NCBI GenBank assembly: GCA_041741415.1
Contig: JBGSKC010000035.1
Location: forward strand, 124,001-188,000
Direction: 5' to 3'
DNA: 64,000 bases
Source: JANQTF01 sp041741415
GTDB lineage: Bacteria; Bacteroidota; Bacteroidia; J057
Shown: one piece after another, positions 17,319 through 26,691 of the stretch
How the letters are laid out: each line of letters starts with the position of its first letter
Numbering within the stretch: position 1 is the first letter of the stretch
Notes under the pieces: generated by a model
The model's database searches: none
Told to the model about the DNA's origin: nothing
Seen by the model: only the letters and a program-made list of their open reading frames with translations
Program-made: the position numbers and the translations under genes

Positions 17319-19364
17319 ATGAGCCTGATCAAACGAGGACTGACTGCTGCCTTGCTGGTTGTTACCAGTTTGTTGCCCGCCCAAACGTTGGACTCCCGCA
17401 GCGGCGGCGTTCACACCCCTGAGGGAGATTTGCACATGCTCGTGATCTTCATTCGCTATGAAGGCCGCGACCTGATGCCGAATAACAACACCTGGCCCGA
17501 CACGACAGCCGAGGGATACCTGCCCGACATCGCCAAAGGCGAAAGCAATGCTTTTTTCCATGCCAGACCAGAGGACATCGGAGAAAGATCCATGCAGAAC
17601 CTCAGCGATTTCTACTATGCCATGTCGGGCGGGCGCTTTCGGATCACGGGGGAGGTATATTCGGTTCAGGTGCCGGTTGACTTCATTCCAGAGCGAAACA
17701 ACAATTTTTTTACCCGTCAGGGCCAAATGAACCAGGCTGCGCTTAACTGGATCGCGGCGCATGACCCTGAGTTTGACTGGGCTCGATTTGACCGGAGAAC
17801 CAACAGGCCCCAATACAAGCAGAGCAATGTGAACACCCCGCCCGACAGCATTCTGGATTATGTGGTATTCATGCACCGCGCTCCGGGCAGCACGGGGATG
17901 GGTGCCAGCAGCAATGTTGGTATTCCAGGTACATACTACCGGATCCTGGATGGCCACACGGGCATTAAATCCTATACCAACAACAAACACAACTGGCTTT
18001 ACTTCCTGCATGAATTTGCCCATAACCTCTATTCCAGCCCGCATTATCTTGGGGCAAATGGAGCAGATGGTGACCGCTTTTACACCCAAAAGGGCTGGGG
18101 CATGATGGCGGCATGGCACTCTCCTTTTTTTATTGCAAACGCATGGGAAGCATGGTGGCTTGGCTGGATCGAATGTCAGCAGCCCGATTCCAGCGGAGAA
18201 TACCTGCTTCGTGATTACGTGACAGGCAGAGACGCAATGCGCATCCCCATTCCCGGAACCCAGGATTTCCTTTGGCTGGAAAATCACCAAAAGAAAGATC
18301 GCTGGGACGAAAAATTATTTTTTAAGGACACCGCCCAGCACCAGCCTCAGTCGCCGCCAGGCTTGTATGCCTATGTGGTAGGTGCGCCGGGCAGCGACCG
18401 ATCCCGCCCGCAGCTGAATCCCTTCGCAGCCAGCTCCGTCAATTTTATCCGACTGATGAATGCAGATGGAAACCATGACTGGCGCTTTGCCGGTGACAGC
18501 CTGCCAACCGGGTATTTCCGCGCACCAGTCATGGAAAAAGTTGCGCCTAATCCGATTTCTGGCCAACATGCCTTTCAGTTTCTGCGCGCCGACTACAACG
18601 GTGACGGACAAATTGGGGTAGGTTTTTCTCATGGAAATACCGACTCTGGTGGCAGGGAGCAGATGGATTTATGGGCAGAACGGCGTGAGGGTGCCGACTT
18701 GCTCACCATTGCCAACACGGGCGATGCTGGCGACGCCTTTGGGCCGGGGCGATCCCTTGGACTTTCCACCCTGTCGCCAGTAACTGGTTACCCGCTATAT
18801 CATCGTGCCCAGGACAGCCTGGCGCCCTATGTGCTGTCTGGCATTCGAATCGAAGTGCTTGATACACAACCGGATGGCACGATGCGGCTGCGCGTTGAGT
18901 TGAACGACTGGAAGCTTCGTGGCAATCTGAGATGGAGTGGGCAGATGCAAATTCCAGACAGCAATCTTTTAGGTAGGTCGGTCGCCCTCGAATTGGTTTC
19001 TGGTACAACCCTTACTCTGGGATTGAGCGGCACCCCGCAGCGCCAGAAGCTACACCCCGTGACGGGAACTTTTGCCCCGCCAACCCGCCTGATGATCGGG
19101 GCAGGGCAGCAGGTAGTGGTGGAAAAAGATGCCGTGCTGCTGATAGAAGAGCACAGCCATTTGGTGTTGGGGCCCGGAGCTCGCCTGGTGGTGATGCAAG
19201 GCGGAAGCGTCCGGCTGGCTCCCGGTGCTTCGGTGCAGGCTGGTCCGGGTGCTGTTATCCGGGTAAATAATTTTGCAAACATACTGACGGCTGAAGGGAG
19301 TATGCTCTTGCTGGACCCTGGCAGCCAACTGATAAAAAGCTGGCTGGGGCGAGTGAAGAAATAA
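17319..19364 (+). CDS. Secreted M6-like metalloprotease
   Basis: 681 residues from ATG 17319, which gives a clean signal peptide (SLIKRGLTAALLVVTSLLPAQ). The zinc motif HEFAH is at about 231-235, with another His in the SSPHY segment at 242 as possible third ligand. The N-terminal part (LHMLVIFIRYEG, SMQNLSDFYYAMSGG) resembles immune-inhibitor-A/M6 peptidases. After the catalytic part comes a beta-rich region with turn-like repeats (LGPGARLVVMQGG, LAPGASVQAGPGA), suggesting a small beta-helix. No T9SS sorting tail is visible. The exact family is less certain than the protease assignment. Confidence 0.75.
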   Translation: MSLIKRGLTAALLVVTSLLPAQTLDSRSGGVHTPEGDLHMLVIFIRYEGRDLMPNNNTWPDTTAEGYLPDIAKGESNAFFHARPEDIGERSMQNLSDFYYAMSGGRFRITGEVYSVQVPVDFIPERNNNFFTRQGQMNQAALNWIAAHDPEFDWARFDRRTNRPQYKQSNVNTPPDSILDYVVFMHRAPGSTGMGASSNVGIPGTYYRILDGHTGIKSYTNNKHNWLYFLHEFAHNLYSSPHYLGANGADGDRFYTQKGWGMMAAWHSPFFIANAWEAWWLGWIECQQPDSSGEYLLRDYVTGRDAMRIPIPGTQDFLWLENHQKKDRWDEKLFFKDTAQHQPQSPPGLYAYVVGAPGSDRSRPQLNPFAASSVNFIRLMNADGNHDWRFAGDSLPTGYFRAPVMEKVAPNPISGQHAFQFLRADYNGDGQIGVGFSHGNTDSGGREQMDLWAERREGADLLTIANTGDAGDAFGPGRSLGLSTLSPVTGYPLYHRAQDSLAPYVLSGIRIEVLDTQPDGTMRLRVELNDWKLRGNLRWSGQMQIPDSNLLGRSVALELVSGTTLTLGLSGTPQRQKLHPVTGTFAPPTRLMIGAGQQVVVEKDAVLLIEEHSHLVLGPGARLVVMQGGSVRLAPGASVQAGPGAVIRVNNFANILTAEGSMLLLDPGSQLIKSWLGRVKK

Positions 19365-19450
19365 AAAGTGAGCATGGTAATGGAAAATATTTTCATGTCA
19401 ATCTTTTTCCCATTAGCTTCCTTCTTCTTCTCACCCTTAATTTTTTCGAA

Positions 19451-20335
19451 ATGGATCTGTTTACTCAGCCAATGCTCAAAGAGAATGCGTTGGCAGGCAA
19501 GGTCGTAATTGTAACTGGCGGCGGCTCAGGCCTGGGTCTATCAATGAGCCGATATTTTCTGCAGCTGGGTGCATCGGTCGTGATCACAAGCCGGAGCATG
19601 GACCGATTGGAAGAGGCTGCAAAAGAGCTGGAGCGGGAGACTGCTGGCTTGGTGCTACCAGTAGCTTGCGACGTTCGCAATTTTGAAATGGTGGAAAGTA
19701 TGCTGGCCCAGGCCGTTGGGAGGTTTGGCAGGGTTGACGTTCTGGTGAATAATGCAGCTGGCAATTTCATTGCACCAACAGAACGCCTGAGCCACCGCGC
19801 TTTCGATGCAGTTGTTGACATTGTGCTGAAAGGCAGTTACAATGGTGCACTGGCTCTGGGCAAATACTGGATTGAGAATGAGATCAAAGGCAACATGCTC
19901 AGCATCACTACGACTTATGCCTGGACGGGCTCAGCCTATGTGGTGCCGTCGGCATGTGCGAAAGCGGGAGTATTGGCGCTTACTCGTTCTCTGGCAGTGG
20001 AGTGGGGGCGAAAATATGGCATTCGCTGCAATGCCATTGCGCCGGGACCTTTTCCAACTTCGGGAGCCTTTGAGCGGTTATTTCCAGAGCCGGTGAGAGA
20101 GATCATTGGTAAACCCGAAGACCGCGTTCCGCTGGGACGGGTGGGGGAGCATCAGGAACTAGCCAACCTGGCAGCCTACCTGATCTCTGAATATTCTGGC
20201 TACATCAATGGCGAGGTGGTAACGATAGACGGCGGCGAATGGCTGGGTGAAGCAGGAGAGTTTTCGATGATGCACAGGGTGCCTGACGACATGTGGGACC
20301 AGCTTCTCCAGCGGGGAAAGCAGGTGAAAACCTGA
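19451..20335 (+). CDS. SDR-family oxidoreductase, 2,4-dienoyl-CoA reductase-like
   Basis: 294 residues of short-chain dehydrogenase fold. The NAD(P) motif is TGGGSGLGLSM (about residues 23-33), then the NNAAGNF strand and the C-terminal INGEVVTIDGGEWL. Where classical SDRs have YxxxK, this protein has SACAK, i.e. Ser and Lys four apart with the Tyr further upstream (TTYAWTG). That is the arrangement of 2,4-dienoyl-CoA reductases, so a role in degrading unsaturated fatty acids is likely. It is monocistronic, with a convergent gene behind it. Confidence 0.85.
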   Translation: MDLFTQPMLKENALAGKVVIVTGGGSGLGLSMSRYFLQLGASVVITSRSMDRLEEAAKELERETAGLVLPVACDVRNFEMVESMLAQAVGRFGRVDVLVNNAAGNFIAPTERLSHRAFDAVVDIVLKGSYNGALALGKYWIENEIKGNMLSITTTYAWTGSAYVVPSACAKAGVLALTRSLAVEWGRKYGIRCNAIAPGPFPTSGAFERLFPEPVREIIGKPEDRVPLGRVGEHQELANLAAYLISEYSGYINGEVVTIDGGEWLGEAGEFSMMHRVPDDMWDQLLQRGKQVKT

Positions 20336-20379
20336 TTTGTTGAAAACGAATCGTCGCTTGAGGTGAGACGCTGACTGGA

Positions 20380-21006
20380 TCAGAAGGTAGCAACAAGGAT
20401 AATGATAAAAACTGTTTGAAGGACGGCACCCGCACCGAAGCCTTTCATCACTTCCTTCACCTTGTTTTTATGTGCCTGGTCGCGGTAGCCTGCTGCATAG
20501 GAATTATTGGCGGCAAACATTGCAGGATTGGGGACTTCGCTGGCGTCAATGCCGGGAGGGATAGCTCCTACCACTACCCCGGTGATGATACCAGTAAAAA
20601 TACCTGCAACCGGGTAAAAGGCTGTTGCACCGAAAGTTCCCCAGAAAGGAGCTTTTTTGTGGTAAAACTCTTTCGCATCCTCGATGCCCTTTTGATAAGC
20701 ATCACCATCATACACACTGTCAGGAACGACCTCCCCCGACTCCAGAACAATCAAAGGAGGGGCATCATTGGCCGAAAAAAACTGCTTCATCCCATCCTGA
20801 AAAACGATGTAGGAGATGTCAACCTTCGGGATTTTCACTTCCCCGACGGAGGAGTCTTCAGCGGCAAGCCGGTACGTGATATACCATTTGTCGATGGAAA
20901 CCACCTCGCTGATGATTTCCTCATCGCTGCGAAGGACGATGAGATCCTGGCTCCAGAGAGCAAACGAGGAGGAGAGAAAGGCCAGTGTGAGAAGGTGTCG
21001 CTTCAT
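20380..21006 (-). CDS. Hypothetical secreted protein with glycine-rich membrane segment
   Basis: 208 residues. An N-terminal signal peptide (KRHLLTLAFLSSSFALWSQ) is followed by a small beta-rich domain, then a glycine/alanine-rich hydrophobic stretch (FYPVAGIFTGIITGVVVGAIPPG), and a second hydrophobic segment at the very C-terminus (GAGAVLQTVFIIILVATF). The layout suggests an exported protein inserted in a membrane. I do not recognise the family; similar proteins are common in Bacteroidota. It is convergent with the SDR gene and divergent from the DUF4159 gene (198-base gap). Confidence 0.7.
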   Translation of the reverse strand: MKRHLLTLAFLSSSFALWSQDLIVLRSDEEIISEVVSIDKWYITYRLAAEDSSVGEVKIPKVDISYIVFQDGMKQFFSANDAPPLIVLESGEVVPDSVYDGDAYQKGIEDAKEFYHKKAPFWGTFGATAFYPVAGIFTGIITGVVVGAIPPGIDASEVPNPAMFAANNSYAAGYRDQAHKNKVKEVMKGFGAGAVLQTVFIIILVATF

Positions 21007-21204
21007 TATCGTGGTCGATCAGTACCTTGCAAAAGAAAAATCAGGCAGAAGTAACCGACTTTCAGACGGCAAAGAAGGTAAATTCGCTGCCACTGCGTTT
21101 AACTCTCGTGCTGGTTCGCCGTTGAGGAAGGCGAAAGAAAAAAGCCAATGTATTGCAATCTCGAAAAAACCACCAGATCAATCAACCAAACAAAACGGAA
21201 TTCC

Positions 21205-21882
21205 ATGTTAAAAACAAAACAACTCCTGACAGCTGCAGGCCTGGTGATGGTATTGGGGCTCCCACTCGTGAGCCAGGCGCAGGAACAAGGTATTCTGAAA
21301 ATTGCCAAACTAAAGTATGGCGGCGGCGGCGACTGGTACTCCAATCCAACTGCCTTGCCAAACCTGATTGAATTTGTGAATGCCAATACCACCTTGCGGA
21401 TCGAAACGCTGGAAGAAGTGGTGGATGCGGGCGGTAGCCAGATTTTCCAGTATCCCTATATCTATGCCACTGGGCATGGTAATATTGTTTTCACCGACGC
21501 AGAGGCAAAAAACCTGCGGGCTTACCTGCTATCTGGCGGTTTTCTCCATATCGACGACAACTATGGGATGGACAAGTATGTGCGCCGGGAAATGAAAAAG
21601 GTATTTCCGGACCTGGAATTTGTGGAGCTTCCTTTTCAGCATGAAATTTTTAGGCAGCACTACATATTTACAGGCGGACTTCCCAAAATTCATGAACACG
21701 ATAACAAGCCGCCGCAGGCTCTGGCGCTGATCTTTGAAAACAGGGTCATTTGCCTCTACACCGTGGAATGCGACCTTGGAGATGGCTGGGAGGATGCATC
21801 TGTTCACAATGATCCAGAGGAAATTCGGCAAAAAGCCCTGCAAATGGGAGCCAACGTGATCCTCTACGCTTTTTCACATTAA
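21205..21882 (+). CDS. DUF4159-domain secreted protein
   Basis: 225 residues from ATG 21205, which yields a signal peptide (LLTAAGLVMVLGLPLVSQAQ). The mature part starts with ILKIAKLKYGGGGDWYSNP and contains YPYIYATGHGNIVFTDAEA and GGFLHIDDNYGMD, which are signatures of DUF4159 proteins common in Bacteroidota and Planctomycetes. The fold resembles a glutamine-amidotransferase-like domain. Function unknown. A longer start at 21148 would spoil the signal peptide and is not chosen. Confidence 0.85.
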   Translation: MLKTKQLLTAAGLVMVLGLPLVSQAQEQGILKIAKLKYGGGGDWYSNPTALPNLIEFVNANTTLRIETLEEVVDAGGSQIFQYPYIYATGHGNIVFTDAEAKNLRAYLLSGGFLHIDDNYGMDKYVRREMKKVFPDLEFVELPFQHEIFRQHYIFTGGLPKIHEHDNKPPQALALIFENRVICLYTVECDLGDGWEDASVHNDPEEIRQKALQMGANVILYAFSH

Positions 21883-21946
21883 TTTTTTTGGCCTGATCTT
21901 GGCTAAGAGTTTTCATCGGGAAAAGTCAACTCAGTTGTAACCCCGC

Positions 21947-24496
21947 ATGAACCAGGCTCGTCGCATATTTTTTGTCGCAGGGATACTCCTTGCCAATGTA
22001 GGCTGGCTACTCGCCGGGCAGCCTCAGCAGGAGGCTATTTGGTTTGTTCGCCAGGTCTTCTTCCTCGCAGACTTTAACGGCGATGGGCAATTGACCCGCG
22101 CCGAAACATCCCAGCTCATTGAGCAATGGGGTTACTTTCGCCAGGATGCTGGCTTCAACCTCAGCGACCTGAACAAAGACCAATTGCTATCGCGCGACGA
22201 AGTAGAAGGGGCCGCCTGGCAGGCCATGGTCCATCGCCTGGCAGAAGATGAGCAAGATCTCAAACGCCTGATTTCCCAGTATCAGCATCTCGGGAACGCA
22301 GAAAGCGAATATCTCGAAAGGCACCCCGGCCTGAGCGCCCGCCTGCTGGCAAATGTGGTGTGGACCAGGGAGAATCCAACCCTGATTAAAAAGCTTCTTC
22401 GAAACCGGGCCTGGCTTCGCGAAAACCCGGAGGTTGCAGACGCGCTCCAAAACAATCTGGTGTTTTGGGCAGAACATCCAACCCTTGCACGGCAATATTA
22501 CCTGCGGCCGCCAGCAGGCAGAAATGCCGCGCTGTATGAAGCCTGGCGCTCGCTCCACCAGCAACACCTGGAGAATCATCCCGAGTTGAATGCAGATTTC
22601 AGGCTCGAATTTCCTTACAGAACAGCTGTTTCTTCTTCCCAGCCTTCGACTGCGAAGCCAGCGGAAGCCGCGGTTTCCGTATCCGAACAGCAAGCTGTTA
22701 AGCGTCTAGCCCCAGCCGCGGATCAGCAACAAAAAATCGACTCCCTTTTGCTGGCTCTCTCTGAAGCCAAGGGAAGAATTCAACGACTCGAAACCGTCAT
22801 CACAGCCCTCGGAACTCAGCAAGGAACTAACTCTCTGCCTTCTGCCTCTGCTGACGCTGAATCCTTGCAGCGAGAACTTCGCGTGCTTCAAATAGAGCAA
22901 AAGCTCGCCCGGCTGGAGGAAGATTCTCTTCTGGCCACAACTCTGCGACAAAAAAAGCATATTGCCTTTTTGCAGGCGCAACTCGTTCAGGATAGCGTTC
23001 GAATGAGCAGGCCCGGTCAGGAAACCCTGGCAGAAAACAAGTTAATGGAGGACGAATTGGTTCAGCTGAAAACCTTCATTCAGTCTCAAACCGCAGAACT
23101 TGATTCGCTGAACAGCGCACTTCGCATCCAGCAAGAGATGCTGAACCAGGAGCAAAGAAAACTGGCTGCCTTAACTCAATCGCAAGCTCAAAGCCAGACA
23201 CAGGTTTCCTTTGCATTTGACAGCCTTCAGCAGCAGGTGAGCCAGGCAAATATCAGACTCGAAAATCAGAAAATTGACCTGCAAACTTTGAGCTGGCACC
23301 GCGACCTGCTCCGCCTTCAGAATGATTCCCTTCGTCTGGTAATCGTCCAGTCCGGGCTGCGCCGCCAGGCACTGCTCGACAGCCTGGCCGATCTGAGGCT
23401 GTTTGCCTGGCAACAGTCGGATTCACTGGCAAATTTTGCAGCTCTTCGCATTCATGCCGGAGCCAGTGAACGTGAAGACAGCCTCGTTCAACTTCTTCGC
23501 CAGGCAGAACGAAGCCGTCTTCAAGCCGACAGGGCATGGCAGGCACAGTTGGATTCCCTTAGCAGCCAACTGATGCAAAGCGGGGAAACGCTCGCATATC
23601 GTGCTGCTGATGACCCAGATATGCAAAGAGTTGCACTGGCTGCTTCCCAGCGGTCGGAAGCTTCGCTTCGATATGATAACCAAAAATTGAGGGCTCAGCT
23701 GGAAACACTTTCGATGTTTACCCAGCAACAGGAAGCAGTGCTCCGGCAACAGCTTCAAGCAGTGTTGAAAAACAACCGGCGCCTCGAATATCAAAACCGG
23801 AAGCTTCAGCAGCGGGTGGAAAGCCGCAGGCTACCAACTTCAACGGTGGCGATTGAGAGAATGGATGAGGCAAATTTTGAGTTAACAGAAGCCAGAACGC
23901 GCCTGTCTGAAATGGAGCGCATCAATGAAACCCTTCTCATACAGTTGCAGGCCAGCCAGGCCTACATTCTGCAGCGCATGCGGCAGGAGGAAGAAACAAG
24001 CGATCAGCTTCGCGACGAAATGACTACTGCACAGGCCGCCCGTTTTCAGGCTGACACTATGTCGCTGGCCCTGGCGCGGGCGTTGAGAAGTAACTTGCCG
24101 GATACCGTTTTGTCTCTGAAAGGTAAAATCAGGCAAATGGAGGACCAGCAAAAATCTCTGGAAACACGAGCCGTTGAGGCGCGGGTGACCTACTTACAAC
24201 AGCGGGATTCTTTGACCCAGGTCATTGACCAGCGAGATTTGGAGCTGATCCGCTTGCGGCAAAACACCCAGGTGGAGGGCGATCGATTTGCGAGAATTGC
24301 GGCTAAAGAACAAGAGTTGGTTCAACAGGAAAGAAGATTGCAGGAAAAGCAGCAGTTGCTCGATCAGAGAGAGATCGTGATCCAGGCAAAAACATTGGCC
24401 CTGGAGGAGAAGGAGAAAAAATATCTGCAGCTGGAGGCGTGGGAAGCTGATCTCAAACGCCGGGAGCAAAGGCTGCGGGTGCAAGGCGGAAATTGA
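21947..24496 (+). CDS. Exported EF-hand protein with very long coiled coil
   Basis: 849 residues. The signal sequence is about 1-24 (RRIFFVAGILLANVGWLLAG). Two EF-hand-like loops occur at about 42-53 (DFNGDGQLTRAE) and 74-85 (DLNKDQLLSRDE); the first fits the Ca-binding pattern well and the second is less canonical. From about residue 240 to the end the protein is almost continuous heptad repeat rich in Gln, Leu, Glu and Ser, suggesting a long periplasmic fibre or spacer. Family not recognised. It ends 84 bases before the preferred start of the phytoene desaturase gene. Confidence 0.8.
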   Translation: MNQARRIFFVAGILLANVGWLLAGQPQQEAIWFVRQVFFLADFNGDGQLTRAETSQLIEQWGYFRQDAGFNLSDLNKDQLLSRDEVEGAAWQAMVHRLAEDEQDLKRLISQYQHLGNAESEYLERHPGLSARLLANVVWTRENPTLIKKLLRNRAWLRENPEVADALQNNLVFWAEHPTLARQYYLRPPAGRNAALYEAWRSLHQQHLENHPELNADFRLEFPYRTAVSSSQPSTAKPAEAAVSVSEQQAVKRLAPAADQQQKIDSLLLALSEAKGRIQRLETVITALGTQQGTNSLPSASADAESLQRELRVLQIEQKLARLEEDSLLATTLRQKKHIAFLQAQLVQDSVRMSRPGQETLAENKLMEDELVQLKTFIQSQTAELDSLNSALRIQQEMLNQEQRKLAALTQSQAQSQTQVSFAFDSLQQQVSQANIRLENQKIDLQTLSWHRDLLRLQNDSLRLVIVQSGLRRQALLDSLADLRLFAWQQSDSLANFAALRIHAGASEREDSLVQLLRQAERSRLQADRAWQAQLDSLSSQLMQSGETLAYRAADDPDMQRVALAASQRSEASLRYDNQKLRAQLETLSMFTQQQEAVLRQQLQAVLKNNRRLEYQNRKLQQRVESRRLPTSTVAIERMDEANFELTEARTRLSEMERINETLLIQLQASQAYILQRMRQEEETSDQLRDEMTTAQAARFQADTMSLALARALRSNLPDTVLSLKGKIRQMEDQQKSLETRAVEARVTYLQQRDSLTQVIDQRDLELIRLRQNTQVEGDRFARIAAKEQELVQQERRLQEKQQLLDQREIVIQAKTLALEEKEKKYLQLEAWEADLKRREQRLRVQGGN

Positions 24497-24579
24497 CCAT
24501 ACCGGGCGGGTTTTCTTCGAAAAACATTCAACAAGCTGGCTGGTTTGTCGATATGTTTGTGAAACAAGACCCATTTTCC

Positions 24580-26064
24580 ATGCCCACCAAACCAACGGCT
24601 ATTGTGATTGGGGCTGGCTTCGCCGGCCTGGCAGCCGCTGCCCGACTCGGGCAAGCAGGCTTTGAAGTTACCATACTTGAAAAAAACGACCAGCCTGGTG
24701 GCCGTGCCAGAATCTGGCAGAAAGATGGCTTTACCTTCGACATGGGGCCCAGCTGGTACTGGATGCCCGATGTGTTTGATGCCTATTTCGCCTTGTTTGG
24801 CTATAAAACAGAAGACCTTTACACCCTCGACCGCCTCGATCCCGGCTATCGCGTGTTTTTTGGGCAACATGATTTTGAAGACGTGCCGGCCGGGATGAGC
24901 GAGCTGGAAGCCATGTTTGAACGGCTGGAGCCGGGGTCAGCCACGCATCTGCGCGAATTTTTGAAGCAGGCCGAATACAAATACCGCGTCGGGATGAGCG
25001 ATTATGTGTTCCGCCCATCTCACTCTATCACTGAATTTATTGACCTCCGGCTGATCCGGGAAAGCTTTCGCATACAGATGTTTTCCAGCATGAGAGACCA
25101 TGTGCGGAAACATTTTCACCACCCCAAGCTCCAGCAAATTCTCGAGTTTCCTGTTCTCTTTCTGGGTGCCACCCCTCAAAATACTCCCGCCCTCTACAGC
25201 ATGATGAACCATGCAGACCTCGTGCTTGGCACCTGGTTTCCGCGCGGCGGGATGCACCAGATCGTGAGAGCCATGGTAAAAATGGCAGAAGAACAGGGCG
25301 TGCGGTTTGAGCTGAACACCGAGGTGGAGAAAATTGAGGTCAGGGAAGGAAAGGCAAAATCAGTCGTCACCAGCCGAGGGTTTTTTTCTGCGGATGTGGT
25401 GATTGCAAATGCTGATTACCGGCACACCGATCAGGTTTTGCTCGACAAACCTCACCGCCATTATTCATCCCAGTATTGGGAAAACCGGGCCATGTCGCCA
25501 AGCAGCCTGCTTTTTTACCTGGGCGTGAACAAACGGCTTGACAATCTGCTCCATCACAACCTCTTTTTCGACGAGGATTTTGAGCAGCATGCAAAGGAAA
25601 TTTACGAACAGCCCGCATGGCCCTCGAAGCCGTTGTTTTATGCTTCCTTAACAACCAAAACCGACCCAACCGGCGCGCCCGAAGGCATGGAAAACCTGTT
25701 CATTCTCGTGCCGCTTGCGCCGGGGCTTCAGGACTCAGAGGCTGAGCGGGAGCGGTATTATCATTTGGTGATGGACCGCCTGGAAAAACTCAGCGGGCAG
25801 TCCATCCGCGAGCATGTGGTGCTGAAGCGCAGCTATGCGATGAGCGATTTTGAAAAGGATTACCATTCCTGGAAGGGAAATGCCTATGGCCTCGCCAACA
25901 CTCTGTTCCAAACTGCATTTTTCAAGCCGAAGCTCAAATCCCGGAAAGTAAGCAACCTCTACTACACCGGCCAGCTCACAGTCCCGGGGCCTGGTGTGCC
26001 TCCTTCGCTTATCTCCGGGCAGGTGGTAGCCGAGGAAATTAAGAAAGCAATGGGCAAGCGGTAG
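24580..26064 (+). CDS. crtI: Phytoene desaturase-like carotenoid oxidoreductase (CrtI family)
   Basis: 494 residues from ATG 24580, directly before the FAD-binding motif IVIGAGFAGLAAAARL. The family segments EKNDQPGGRARIW, FDMGPSWYWMPD, FPRGGMHQIVRAMV, VIANADYRHTD and the C-terminal YYTGQLTVPGPGVPPSLISG all match bacterial CrtI, which introduces double bonds into phytoene to make coloured carotenoids. Earlier in-frame starts at 24493 (TTG) and 24553 (ATG) only add residues before the flavin motif. crtB and other carotenoid genes are not adjacent, so the substrate could be another carotenoid step. Confidence 0.88.
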   Translation: MPTKPTAIVIGAGFAGLAAAARLGQAGFEVTILEKNDQPGGRARIWQKDGFTFDMGPSWYWMPDVFDAYFALFGYKTEDLYTLDRLDPGYRVFFGQHDFEDVPAGMSELEAMFERLEPGSATHLREFLKQAEYKYRVGMSDYVFRPSHSITEFIDLRLIRESFRIQMFSSMRDHVRKHFHHPKLQQILEFPVLFLGATPQNTPALYSMMNHADLVLGTWFPRGGMHQIVRAMVKMAEEQGVRFELNTEVEKIEVREGKAKSVVTSRGFFSADVVIANADYRHTDQVLLDKPHRHYSSQYWENRAMSPSSLLFYLGVNKRLDNLLHHNLFFDEDFEQHAKEIYEQPAWPSKPLFYASLTTKTDPTGAPEGMENLFILVPLAPGLQDSEAERERYYHLVMDRLEKLSGQSIREHVVLKRSYAMSDFEKDYHSWKGNAYGLANTLFQTAFFKPKLKSRKVSNLYYTGQLTVPGPGVPPSLISGQVVAEEIKKAMGKR

Positions 26065-26113
26065 CTGCCAAAAGTTTGGACCGGGGCTGAGACAAGCTAT
26101 TGAATTAAGCAGT

Positions 26114-26156
26114 AGAAATTCCTAATATGAAGCCAAAGTCATATCAGGAAATTTCT
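26114..26156. promoter_or_regulatory. Imperfect inverted repeat before doxX, operator or RNA hairpin
   Basis: AGAAATTCCTAATATGA (26114-26130) is mirrored by TCATATCAGGAAATTTCT (26139-26156) around an 8-base spacer, with one mismatch and one extra base. It ends 4 bases before the doxX start codon. It could be a regulator binding site or a hairpin masking the start. Confidence 0.6.
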
Positions 26157-26160
26157 CATT

Positions 26161-26655
26161 ATGTCAAACGCAGTCATTTCCCGAACCTATTCGACCAGCC
26201 AGCTCGGGGCGTTGTTCGCCCTTCGGGTGCTGATTGGATGGCATTTTTTGTATGAAGGCCTGGTAAAGGTCTGGAATCCCAATTGGTCTGCCAGGGGCTA
26301 CCTGGCTGATTCTGCGGGTTGGTTTGCCGGCATGTTTTCGTCCATGGCAGCCAATCCCGGCCTGATGAACGTGCTGGATTTTTTGAATATGTGGGGCCTT
26401 GTACTTGTGGGCCTTGGCCTGTTGCTGGGTGGCCTCACCCGCTGGGCCGCCATCAGCGGTATGTTGCTTCTCGCCATGTATTACCTCTCCCACCCACCGC
26501 TCATCGGGGTTCAGTATGCCCTTCCCTCCGAAGGAAGCTATCTCTGGGTCAACAAAAACCTCATTGAAGCAGTGGCGCTTCTGGTCATTTTGCTCTTCCC
26601 GACAAGCCATTTGTGGGGCCTTGACCGCTTTTTTACCTCCCGCAAGGCAGCCTGA
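26161..26655 (+). CDS. DoxX-family membrane protein
   Basis: 164 residues with four hydrophobic segments, typical of the DoxX/TQO family. The first contains the conserved pattern ALRVLIGWHFLYEGLVKVWNP, then MWGLVLVGLGLLLGGLTRWAAI, MLLLAMYYLSHPP and NLIEAVALLVILLFP. DoxX-like proteins are inner-membrane components sometimes linked to thiosulfate:quinone oxidoreduction, but most have no proven role. The start codon lies right behind a long inverted repeat. It is followed by a Gfo/Idh/MocA gene 36 bases later, so they probably form an operon. Confidence 0.88.
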   Translation: MSNAVISRTYSTSQLGALFALRVLIGWHFLYEGLVKVWNPNWSARGYLADSAGWFAGMFSSMAANPGLMNVLDFLNMWGLVLVGLGLLLGGLTRWAAISGMLLLAMYYLSHPPLIGVQYALPSEGSYLWVNKNLIEAVALLVILLFPTSHLWGLDRFFTSRKAA

Positions 26656-26691
26656 TCCCCTCCTCCATTCCCAACAATAACCTTTACTGAC

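Noticed and set aside
17226..18290. 354-residue minus-strand frame
   Set aside because: Antisense to the secreted protease and the YkgJ gene end; no recognisable motif.
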